From NCBI GenBank assembly GCA_033856335.1, contig JAWVFG010000174.1:1-13431 (forward strand): DNA of 13,431 nt, written 5' to 3'. Shown here piece by piece: positions 5,949 to 11,925 of this stretch. The stretch comes from DASUPK01 sp033856335. Its GTDB lineage: Bacteria > Actinomycetota > Thermoleophilia > Solirubrobacterales > 70-9. Below the pieces are notes generated by a model. That model made no database searches, was not told where the DNA came from, and saw only the letters and a list, made by a program, of their open reading frames with translations. Every line of letters starts with the position of its first letter. Position 1 is the stretch's first letter. Position numbers and translations under genes: made by a program.

Positions 5949-7099
5949 CCGATGCGCTCCTTGTATGCCGCGAGGGCCGAGAGCACGTCGTCGATGTGGT
6001 CGCCGCCGAACTTCTCCCGGTAGGCCCCGGCGACGACGAGGGCGACCATCGCCTCGGCCACGACCGCCGCCGCCGGCACGACGGTGGAGTCGGTTCGCTC
6101 ACGCATCGCCTGGGCCGGCTCCTTCGTCTCGGTGTCGACCGAGCGGAGCGGCTGAGTCATGGTGGAGATCGGCTTGATCGCGGCCTGGACCACGAGCGGC
6201 TCGCCGTTGGTCATGCCGCCCTCCAGGCCGCCCGCCCGATTGGTCTCGCGGTACCAGCCGCGTTCCTCGGACCAGAAGATCTCATCGTGCGCCTCGGAGC
6301 CGGGCTTCCCGGCGACGTCCCAGCCCTCGCCCAGCGAGACCCCCTTGACGGACTGGATCGAGCAGACCGCCTGGGCCAGCCGCCCGTCGAGCTTCTCGCT
6401 CCAGGAGACGTGGGACCCGATCCCCGGGACGAGCCCGAAGGCACGGACCTCGAACTTGCCGCCGAGCGATTCGTTCTCCTTCCGCAGCCTGTCGATCTCG
6501 GCCACCATCGCCTGCGACGCCTCGGGGTCGAGGCTGCGGACGGGCGAGTCGTCGACGCCCTCGAAGTCCTCGGGCCGGAGATCGTCCCGCTCGGCCGCGC
6601 GGACGGAGGCGATCTGGATCACGTGGCTGTGGATGCTCACCCCGACGGCCGTGAGGAAGCCCTTCGCGATCGAGCCCGCCGCCACTCGCGCCGCCGTCTC
6701 CCGCGCGCTGGCGCGCTCCAGGACGTTGCGCACATCGGAGTGTCCGAACTTCAGCGCCCCGGCGAGGTCGGCGTGGCCGGGCCGCGGCAGGTGCGAGTCC
6801 TCGATCTCGGCATCGACCGGCCACGGGTGCATCCGCTCGTCCCAGATGGGGTAGTCACGGTTGGCGACCAGGACCGCGATCGGGCTGCCGAGCGTCCGGC
6901 CGTGGCGCAGGCCGGAGCGGATCTCGACCACGTCGCTCTCGATCTTCATGCGGCCGCCGCGGCCATGGCCGAGCTGGCGCCGCGCCATGTCACGGTCGAG
7001 CGCCTCGCGATCGAGCTCGAGCCCCGCCGGGAGGCCCTCGACGATCGCCACCAGGCCCGGCCCGTGGGATTCGCCCGCCGTTGTGAACCTCAAGGTCAC
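5936..7099 (-). CDS. aroC: Chorismate synthase
   Basis: The enzyme converts EPSP to chorismate using reduced FMN, the last shikimate step. The protein has 387 aa, a normal bacterial length. Visible signatures are FTTAGESHGPG with catalytic H12 (5-15), RPGHADLAGALKFGHSDVRN (106-125) with H110, RASARETAARV (129-139), GGLEGGMTNGEPL (290-302) and RERTDSTVVPAAAVVAEAM (333-351). It starts at GTG 7099, just before the conserved LRFTTAGESHG. There is no SD, but TACGCT lies 6 nt upstream, suggesting a leaderless transcript starting at aroC. A 7-bp stem (7115-7131) lies between the upstream prepilin peptidase stop and this start. It is the first gene of the tight aroC-aroKB-aroQ-pepP run. Confidence 0.97.
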   Translation of the reverse strand: MTLRFTTAGESHGPGLVAIVEGLPAGLELDREALDRDMARRQLGHGRGGRMKIESDVVEIRSGLRHGRTLGSPIAVLVANRDYPIWDERMHPWPVDAEIEDSHLPRPGHADLAGALKFGHSDVRNVLERASARETAARVAAGSIAKGFLTAVGVSIHSHVIQIASVRAAERDDLRPEDFEGVDDSPVRSLDPEASQAMVAEIDRLRKENESLGGKFEVRAFGLVPGIGSHVSWSEKLDGRLAQAVCSIQSVKGVSLGEGWDVAGKPGSEAHDEIFWSEERGWYRETNRAGGLEGGMTNGEPLVVQAAIKPISTMTQPLRSVDTETKEPAQAMRERTDSTVVPAAAVVAEAMVALVVAGAYREKFGGDHIDDVLSALAAYKERIGWRR

Positions 7100-7105
7100 G
7101 CGAGG

Positions 7106-7111
7106 AGCGTA
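7106..7111 (-). promoter_or_regulatory. -10 box for a leaderless aroC transcript
   Basis: On the minus strand TACGCT is followed by CCTCGC (6 nt) and the aroC GTG. No SD is present and no clear -35 is visible. It would make aroC the first gene of its own mRNA even though the prepilin peptidase lies 38 bp upstream. Confidence 0.35.
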
Positions 7112-7114
7112 GAT

Positions 7115-7131
7115 GGCGGCGCGACGCCGCC
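7115..7131 (-). promoter_or_regulatory. GC hairpin between prepilin peptidase and aroC
   Basis: GGCGGCG (7115-7121) and CGCCGCC (7125-7131) are perfect 7-bp complements around a 3-nt loop, in the 38-bp gap before aroC. No U-run follows on the minus strand, so it is not a classical intrinsic terminator. It may still weaken read-through or mark a processing point ahead of the aroC promoter. Confidence 0.4.
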
Positions 7132-7137
7132 TCGGGC

Positions 7138-7572
7138 TCAGGGTTGCGGCGCGATCGCCACCAGGGCACCGAGGGCGAGAAACGGGGCGAAGGGAATCGT
7201 GCTTCTGCGCGCCGCCCAGCCATGGCGGGCGAGCAGCACCAGGCCCGCGACGGATCCCGCCGCGAAGGCGACCACCATGGCTTCGATCACGGCCACTCCA
7301 AGGTAGACCCCGAGGACGCCGGCGAGCCTGACGTCGCCGAGGCCCATGCCGTCCGGGCGGATCAGGGCCGCCGCCAGCAGGAACCCTGCGGCGCCCACCC
7401 CCGCGGCCAGGCGCTCGGGCACGCCGCCCGGGTCAGAGAGCAGCGTGAGCGGGAGAGCGACGGCCAGGCTCGCCAGCAGAGCGGTGTCAGGGACCAGGCG
7501 CGTCCGCAGGTCGCTGACCGTGACCACCCCGAGCAGGGCAACGAGCGAGGCGTCCAGCAGGGCGGCGGCCAT
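7138..7572 (-). CDS. Small A24 family prepilin peptidase
   Basis: The membrane aspartic protease would cleave the leader of type IV pilin or pseudopilin precursors at the inner face of the membrane. From ATG 7572 the protein has 144 aa and about 4-5 hydrophobic segments. Both expected catalytic aspartates are visible: D21 in VSDLRTRLVPD and D80 in GMGLGDVRLAG. The C-terminal IPFAPFLALGAL (126-137) also fits the family. It has only the peptidase core and lacks the N-terminal methyltransferase part with its zinc cysteines seen in long PilD. The frame stays open to 7656, but that extra part is polar and lies in the divergent region. No strong SD is visible. It precedes aroC by 38 bp, and no pilin or assembly gene is in the window. 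Confidence 0.85.
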   Translation of the reverse strand: MAAALLDASLVALLGVVTVSDLRTRLVPDTALLASLAVALPLTLLSDPGGVPERLAAGVGAAGFLLAAALIRPDGMGLGDVRLAGVLGVYLGVAVIEAMVVAFAAGSVAGLVLLARHGWAARRSTIPFAPFLALGALVAIAPQP

Positions 7573-7578
7573 ATCGTT

Positions 7579-7604
7579 GAGAGCGCGATGACGCTCGAGC
7601 TCTC
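7579..7604. promoter_or_regulatory. Nested inverted repeats in the divergent region
   Basis: GAGAGC (7579-7584) and GCTCTC (7599-7604) are complementary. Inside, GAGCG (7581-7585) and CGCTC (7592-7596) form an alternative pair around CGATGA, and CTCGAG (7594-7599) is a palindrome. The site lies 7 bp before the prepilin peptidase ATG, so it could be an operator or a leader hairpin for that gene. Short GC-rich repeats are common here, so confidence is modest. Confidence 0.3.
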
Positions 7605-7617
7605 CCCCACACCACAC

Positions 7618-7650
7618 GGGTTGCCCCTCGGCTTCGCCTGCGGGGCACCC
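7618..7650 (+). promoter_or_regulatory. Hairpin directly before the 7659 gene
   Basis: GGG-T-TGCCCC (7618-7627) pairs with GGGGCACCC (7642-7650): nine base pairs with one bulged T and a 14-nt loop in which GGC and GCC can pair further. It ends 8 nt before the ATG, and no SD lies between. No T-run follows on either strand, so a terminator is unlikely. It may be an operator or a 5' mRNA structure. Confidence 0.35.
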
Positions 7651-7658
7651 TCGCACCC

Positions 7659-8183
7659 ATGGCCGCGCGACGCCTGCTGATCATCCTGGTCATCCTGCTC
7701 GGGCTCTCCACGCTGGCGGCGGCCCTGATCCCGCAGCACCCGTTTCGCAGCAACACGACCACCGCAGCCACGGCGACGCAGCCGACCCAGAGCACCACGA
7801 CACCCGCCTCGCCGAGCGGACGATCACTGAGGGCCCAGATCATGGTGGGCGGCAAGAAGCCGCCGGTCGTTGCCGGCCCGGTGTGCAAGAAGCGCAAGCC
7901 CAGCTGCGAGCCAATGCACGTCGGCGATCAGCTCTCGCTCGCGGTTCTCTCCACGAAGCAGGCCGAGCTCTCGATCCCGGCGTTCGGCCTGATCGGCGTC
8001 GCGAGCCGGAACTCCCCGGCCCTCTTCTCGCTTCTGCTCAACGAGCCGACGAGGGTCGGCGTCCTCTTCGCCTCCAGACACACCGTCGCGGCGAGAATCG
8101 AGGTCCTCTCGGCGGCGGCCGCAGCCAAGTCGGTGAAGCCGAAGCCTAAGTCTCGAGCTCGCGGGGGATCAAATCGACCTTGA
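7659..8183 (+). CDS. Small secreted or membrane-anchored protein of unknown function
   Basis: The protein has 174 aa. MAARR is followed by a hydrophobic segment at about 5-24, which fits an anchor or signal sequence. Next come a Thr/Ser/Pro/Ala-rich linker (30-55), a compact domain (about 58-150) with C76 and C83 in VCKKRKPSCEP, and a basic tail (KSVKPKPKSRARGG, 157-170). The domain pattern GDQLSLAVLS, ELSIPAFGL, PALFSLLLNEP, RVGVLFASR, ARIEVL alternates like a beta-sandwich and recalls a metal-free cupredoxin-like fold; this is a weak guess. It diverges from the prepilin peptidase with 86 bp between starts and overlaps the htrA 3' end by 38 bp, so its last 12 residues are antisense to htrA. 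No SD is visible; CACCCT lies 7 nt before ATG. G/C at third positions and the clear N-terminal signal support a real gene. Confidence 0.7.
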   Translation: MAARRLLIILVILLGLSTLAAALIPQHPFRSNTTTAATATQPTQSTTTPASPSGRSLRAQIMVGGKKPPVVAGPVCKKRKPSCEPMHVGDQLSLAVLSTKQAELSIPAFGLIGVASRNSPALFSLLLNEPTRVGVLFASRHTVAARIEVLSAAAAAKSVKPKPKSRARGGSNRP

Positions 8184-9174
8184 GGAGGTCGCCGTCGCGA
8201 ACGACGTCCACCTCCACGCGCTGTCCGATGCGCTCGGCGACCATCAGCCGCTGAAGGTCCCCGACGTCGCCCAACGGCTCGCCGTCCGCCGCGACGATCA
8301 GGTCCTCGGGACGAAGGCCGGCGCGAGCCGCGGGACTGCCCGAGACCACCTCGACGACCTCGATTCCCTTGTCGCGCTCCAGGCGCGAGGCGATCCGGGG
8401 CGGCAGGGGTCGCGAGCCTCCGACGATGCCGATGTAGGCGCGCCGCACGCGGCCCTCCTTCATCAGCGCCGAGATGATCTTCCGCGTGGCGTCGTTGATC
8501 GGCACGGCGAGACCGAGCCCGATGCCGGCGACGGCCGTGTTGATCCCGACGAGACGACCGAGCCCGTCAGCCAGCGCCCCGCCTGAGTTGCCCGGATTGA
8601 GCGCGGCGTCGGTCTGGATCACGTTCTCGACCAGTCGCCCGGCAGAACCGGCTCGGGTGGGCAGCGAGCGCCCCAGTGCGGAGACCACGCCGGCCGTCAC
8701 CGTCCCGGCCAGCCCCATCGGGCTGCCGATCGCCACGACCAGCTGACCGACCCGAAGCTCATCGGCGTCCCCGAGCTGGGCAGGCGTGAAGTCGCGGGCC
8801 TCGGCGCGGACCACGGCCAGGTCCGAGAGCGGATCGGCTCCGATGACCTCCGCTCCGAGCTCGCGCCCGTCCGAGAACGAAGCGGTGACGCCATTGTCGC
8901 CGGCGACCACGTGGGCCGAGGTCAGCATGTATCCGTCCGAGGAGATCGTGACGCCGCTGCCGGCCCCCTCGGCTCGCCCGCGGCGGGTGCGCCGCGTGAC
9001 GGCCAGATGGGCAACCGAGGGTGTGAGCTTCTCTGCGACCCCCGAGACGGTCCGGGAGTACGCGTCGAAGGCGTCGGCGTCCGGGAGGCGCTCAGCGGGT
9101 TGCACCGGAGCCCCGTTGGCGACCCCGTCGGAGATCAGCTTCACCCCTCCCGAATTGACGTTGAGCTTGGGCAC
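8146..9174 (-). CDS. HtrA/DegP-like serine protease with PDZ domain, no membrane anchor
   Basis: The protein has 342 aa. The trypsin-like domain (about 50-240) carries the catalytic triad H88 (LTSAHVVAG), D118 (LSDLAVV) and S197 (NPGNSGGAL). One PDZ domain follows (about 245-338) with YIGIVGG (247-253) and SPAARAGLRPEDLIVAADGE (280-299). HtrA proteins degrade or hold misfolded proteins, usually outside the membrane. Here the N-terminus (MPKLNVNSGGVKLISDGVAN) has neither signal peptide nor transmembrane helix, so it appears cytoplasmic unless a start is misread. GTG 9174 has no SD, but TAACTT lies 7 nt upstream, suggesting a leaderless transcript. It follows aroE by 24 bp and ends inside the convergent 7659 gene. 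The protease family is certain; location and substrates are not. Confidence 0.93.
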   Translation of the reverse strand: MPKLNVNSGGVKLISDGVANGAPVQPAERLPDADAFDAYSRTVSGVAEKLTPSVAHLAVTRRTRRGRAEGAGSGVTISSDGYMLTSAHVVAGDNGVTASFSDGRELGAEVIGADPLSDLAVVRAEARDFTPAQLGDADELRVGQLVVAIGSPMGLAGTVTAGVVSALGRSLPTRAGSAGRLVENVIQTDAALNPGNSGGALADGLGRLVGINTAVAGIGLGLAVPINDATRKIISALMKEGRVRRAYIGIVGGSRPLPPRIASRLERDKGIEVVEVVSGSPAARAGLRPEDLIVAADGEPLGDVGDLQRLMVAERIGQRVEVDVVRDGDLLKVDLIPRELET

Positions 9175-9181
9175 TAACCAA

Positions 9182-9187
9182 AAGTTA
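9182..9187 (-). promoter_or_regulatory. -10 box for a leaderless htrA transcript
   Basis: On the minus strand TAACTT is followed by TTGGTTA (7 nt) and the htrA GTG. The site sits in the 24-bp gap after aroE and no SD precedes the GTG. This suggests a promoter specific for htrA. A -35 is not evident. Confidence 0.45.
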
Positions 9188-9198
9188 GCAGGGCTGGG

Positions 9199-10029
9199 TC
9201 AGATCCTGGCGGCTTCGCGCATGGCGTCGAGCGGCGGGTCCATGCCAGTCCAGATGCGAAGCGACTCAGCGCCCTGCCTCACCAGGATCTCCAGCCCGTC
9301 GACCGCGGTGGCGCTTCGGCTCCGCGCCTCGCTCACCAGCCTGCTCTCGGAACCGGCGTAGACGAGGTCGACGAGGACGATGTCGGCATCGAAGCGCTCC
9401 GGGTCCAATGGCAGCTCCTCGAAGGGGTCCTCGTCCCTCATCCCGATCGCGGTGCAGTTGACGATCACATCGAACGCGCCGGCCCGAGCCTGCTCGGCGC
9501 TGACCGGCGCCAGGCGTCCCTCGGCGGCGGTGCCGGCTCCGGCTCCGGCGAGATCGCGGACCAGCTCGTCAGCCCGCTCGGCGGTCCGGTTCCAGACCGA
9601 GACGGACGCACCCCGCCCCGCCAGGGCCCAGACCGCGGCCCGGGCCGAACCACCCGCGCCCAGGATCAGTGCGGTGCGCCCGTCGACCGGGACGGGCAGG
9701 GCGGCCAGCAGGCCCGTCGAGTCGGTGTTGTCGGCTCGGATGCCCGTCTCGGCGAAGCTGAGCGTGTTGGCGGCGCCGATGTGCTGGGCCTCCTCGGAGG
9801 CCTGGTCCGCGACCGCGAGGGCCGCCTCCTTATGGGGGATCGTCACGTTGACCCCGACGAATCCCTGCTCGGGCAGTTCTCTTGTGCGCCGATCGAACTC
9901 CGCGGGTTCGAGGTCGATCGCCTCGTAGGTCCATTCCCCGGCCAGGCCGAGTGCATCGAGCGCGGCGCCCTGCATCGCGGGAGAGCGGGAGTGCGAGACC
10001 GGGTGCCCCAGCACCGCCAGCCGCTTCAC
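9199..10029 (-). CDS. aroE: Shikimate dehydrogenase (NADP+)
   Basis: The enzyme reduces 3-dehydroshikimate to shikimate with NADPH. From GTG 10029 the protein has 276 aa, normal for AroE. The substrate domain has LGHPVSHSRSPAMQ (7-20, S12 and S14), NVTIPHK with catalytic K67, AANTL with N88 and NTDSTG with D103. The cofactor domain has LGAGGSARA (123-131) and WNRT (146-149), the usual NADP site. The C-terminal part has Q252 in RQGAESLRIWTG. The open frame reaches 10113 across the mltG stop, but upstream residues do not match the family, while VKRLAVLGHPVSHS is the usual beginning. It starts 13 bp after mltG with only a weak GAG as SD, so coupling to mltG is likely. Confidence 0.95.
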   Translation of the reverse strand: MKRLAVLGHPVSHSRSPAMQGAALDALGLAGEWTYEAIDLEPAEFDRRTRELPEQGFVGVNVTIPHKEAALAVADQASEEAQHIGAANTLSFAETGIRADNTDSTGLLAALPVPVDGRTALILGAGGSARAAVWALAGRGASVSVWNRTAERADELVRDLAGAGAGTAAEGRLAPVSAEQARAGAFDVIVNCTAIGMRDEDPFEELPLDPERFDADIVLVDLVYAGSESRLVSEARSRSATAVDGLEILVRQGAESLRIWTGMDPPLDAMREAARI

Positions 10030-10042
10030 CGCCGGCTCACGG

Positions 10043-11479
10043 TCAACTCTGGCAGTTCGCGGGTGCTCGGCCCGCGTTGTACGCGGCAACGAGCTGATTG
10101 AACTCGGCCCCACTCGCGGTGAAGCAATGGTGGCCGTTGCCGTTCGCCTCGAGCACGTAGTAGAGGTAGTTCACCTTGGCCGGATTGGCCGCGGCCTTGA
10201 TCGCATCGAGGCCGGGATTGCCGATCGGCGTGGGCGTCAGGCCGGCGTTGATGCGCGTGTTGTAGGGCGACGGGGACTGGAGCTGCGAGGCGGTGATGTC
10301 GCCGGTGTAGTTGTGGAACTCGTAGCGGGTCGTCGCATCGATCCCGAGGGGCATGCCCCGGTGCAGCCGGTTGTAGATCACGGCGGCGACCAGCGGCCGC
10401 TCGGAGGGGATCTGCACCTCCTTGTCGATCATCGAGGCGATCGTGAGGACGTCGTACACCGTCAGGTTCTTGGATTTCGCGTACGACATGTCGACCCCGG
10501 CGATGTCCTGCCGGAAGGCCTGCAGCTGCTCGGAGACCAGCTGGTCCACGCTCGCCCCGGGATCGAGCTGGTAGGTGGCGGGAAAGAGGAAGCCCTCGAG
10601 CGACTTGGGGTTCTTGGCCCCGTATTTGTTGGGATCGAAGCCCTTGAAGGTCTTGCTCGCCGCGAGGTAGTCCCCGCTCAGCCCGAGATCCTTCACGGTG
10701 TTCTCGATCTGGGTCCGGTCCTCACCCTCTGGGATCGTCACGGTCACCTGGCCGCCCGAGCTCGTGAGCCGGTCGATCGCCGTGCCGTAGCTCATGTTGT
10801 GCGCGAGCACGTAGCGGCCCGGGAGGATCTTGCCGCTGTCACCCGCCAGCTTCAGGCGCCATTCGAAGAGGGTCCCGTTCGAGACCACGTCGTTCTTGGT
10901 CAGCAGGTCGGCGACCTGGCTGGCGGTGGCCCCCTCCGGGACCGTGACGATGGCCTCTCCGGACCCGTTGCCCGGATCGAATGGGGCGGGCTGGAAGAAG
11001 GCGATCAGGAACCAGGCGACCAGCAGCCCGATCAGCACCAAGGCCAGGGCGAAAATGCGTCGTCGGCGATGTGTGCGGCGAGGGGGTTTTTGGCCGCCGG
11101 GCATGTCGGGCTTGGGCGGCCCGGGGTCGTCGCCTTCCGGTCCGAAGCGATCGCGAATCGCGTCACTCCCGGCTGCGGGCTGCTGTCGGGCGGAGCGCCT
11201 CGGAGGCCTCGGCGGCGAAGGCGAAGGCGCGGCCGCGACCGGCTCGACGGGAGCCACGGGCTCGGGAGGAGCCTCGGCCGGCTCCGGAGCCTTGGCGGCC
11301 TTGCGCGCCTTTCGCGACTTGCTGCGCCGCAGCTCGCGCTCGCGTCGCCGCCGTTCCCGCTCCAGCGACTCAGGGTCGTCGCGGCCGAACTCGTCCGTCG
11401 GCGGCTTGAGCCCGTCGCCTCCCGGCGGGGTGAGGTTCCCCTCGGTGTCGGCGAGCCAGTCCCCGCGCTCCTCTGCCAT
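10043..11479 (-). CDS. mltG: Endolytic murein transglycosylase MltG (YceG-like)
   Basis: The membrane enzyme cuts nascent peptidoglycan glycan strands and is thought to set their length. Numbering is from the GTG at 11482 (479 aa); with ATG 11479 it is 478. A long cytoplasmic tail (1-141) is charged then Pro/Ala-rich: RERRRRERELRRS (42-54) and the P/E/A run at 66-98. A transmembrane helix spans 143-163. A LysM-like region follows (about 177-245), then the YceG catalytic domain. SLEGFLFPATYQL (294-306) has likely catalytic E296; IASMIDKEV (348-356), ERPLVAAVIYNRL (361-373), GMPLGIDATTRY (376-387), SPYNTR (405-410) and LTPTPIGNPG (415-424) are family motifs. IASMIDKE has Asp where Glu is usual. 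GGGAG lies 7 nt before ATG, and GTGATG contains the ruvX stop. Neighbours ruvX and aroE match a common bacterial order. Confidence 0.95.
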   Translation of the reverse strand: MAEERGDWLADTEGNLTPPGGDGLKPPTDEFGRDDPESLERERRRRERELRRSKSRKARKAAKAPEPAEAPPEPVAPVEPVAAAPSPSPPRPPRRSARQQPAAGSDAIRDRFGPEGDDPGPPKPDMPGGQKPPRRTHRRRRIFALALVLIGLLVAWFLIAFFQPAPFDPGNGSGEAIVTVPEGATASQVADLLTKNDVVSNGTLFEWRLKLAGDSGKILPGRYVLAHNMSYGTAIDRLTSSGGQVTVTIPEGEDRTQIENTVKDLGLSGDYLAASKTFKGFDPNKYGAKNPKSLEGFLFPATYQLDPGASVDQLVSEQLQAFRQDIAGVDMSYAKSKNLTVYDVLTIASMIDKEVQIPSERPLVAAVIYNRLHRGMPLGIDATTRYEFHNYTGDITASQLQSPSPYNTRINAGLTPTPIGNPGLDAIKAAANPAKVNYLYYVLEANGNGHHCFTASGAEFNQLVAAYNAGRAPANCQS

Positions 11480-11886
11480 CACCGCTCTCCCTCTCTCGAC
11501 ATCAGGTAGGACTCGAGCAGGTGCGCCGCGGCGAGCGAGTCCCGGTCGGCGCGGGCGCCCTCGCGGGCGCTCCGGTCGGCCATCCGGGTGGTGAGGCGCT
11601 CGTCGTAGGTCTCCACCGGCACATCGAGCAGTTCGGCGAGGGCCGCGGCGAAGGCGCGGCTGAGGGCCGCCTGTTCGCCCTCCTCGCCGCTGAGCGTCGT
11701 CGGCAGACCGACGATCACGCGGTCGGCTCCCTCCGCCGAGACCAGCTCGGCGATCGCCACGGGGTCCGGTGGCTCCACCGCCGCGAGGGGCCGCGCGAGG
11801 GTTCCCGTCGGGTCCGAGATCGCACAGCCGCAGCGGGCGGTGCCGTAATCGAGAGCGAGCACCCGCAAGAGCCTATCCAGCCTCAC
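11479..11886 (-). CDS. ruvX: RuvX/YqgF-type nuclease (putative pre-16S rRNA or Holliday junction resolvase)
   Basis: This is a small RNase H-fold protein of up to 135 aa. Conserved acidic positions are visible: D13 (LALDYGTARCG), E96 (YDERLTT) and D116 (DRDSLAAAHLLESYL), with VIVGLP (58-62) and LSGEEGEQA (65-73) between. Family members are linked to 16S rRNA 5' maturation and to resolving recombination junctions; which applies here cannot be told. The start is uncertain. GTG 11886 adds MRLDRL; TTG 11868 gives the familiar RVLALDYG beginning; GTG 11862 has TAGGCT 7 nt upstream and could be leaderless. The gene begins 39 bp after the ABC substrate-binding protein, and its stop is inside the mltG start, so translation is coupled to mltG. 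Confidence 0.92.
   Translation of the reverse strand: MRLDRLLRVLALDYGTARCGCAISDPTGTLARPLAAVEPPDPVAIAELVSAEGADRVIVGLPTTLSGEEGEQAALSRAFAAALAELLDVPVETYDERLTTRMADRSAREGARADRDSLAAAHLLESYLMSREGER
11870..11875 (-). promoter_or_regulatory. Possible -10 box inside the annotated ruvX 5' end
   Basis: TAGGCT on the minus strand lies 7 nt before a GTG at 11862 that begins VLALDYG, the conserved first strand of RuvX. This matches the spacing before htrA and the antiporter. If used, ruvX is leaderless and eight codons shorter than the longest reading. TTG 11868 competes as start. Confidence 0.25.
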
Positions 11887-11925
11887 TCCGCACCGACGCA
11901 GCGAACCCGTGATCTGGGGCGGCCC

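Noticed and set aside
4947..6023. 358-aa plus-strand frame opposite aroKB, and similar long frames at 5996-7306 and 10127-11509
   Set aside because: All lie antisense to intact, well-recognised enzymes and have the Arg/Leu/Gly/Asp-rich composition of GC shadows.
7618..7650. Stem before 7659 as an intrinsic terminator for htrA read-through
   Set aside because: No T-rich tract follows on either strand, so it was kept only as a possible operator or mRNA structure.
9530..9551. Short GGCTCC tandem repeat in aroE
   Set aside because: It encodes an Ala-Gly linker (AGAGAG) in a loop of AroE and is too short to be of special note.
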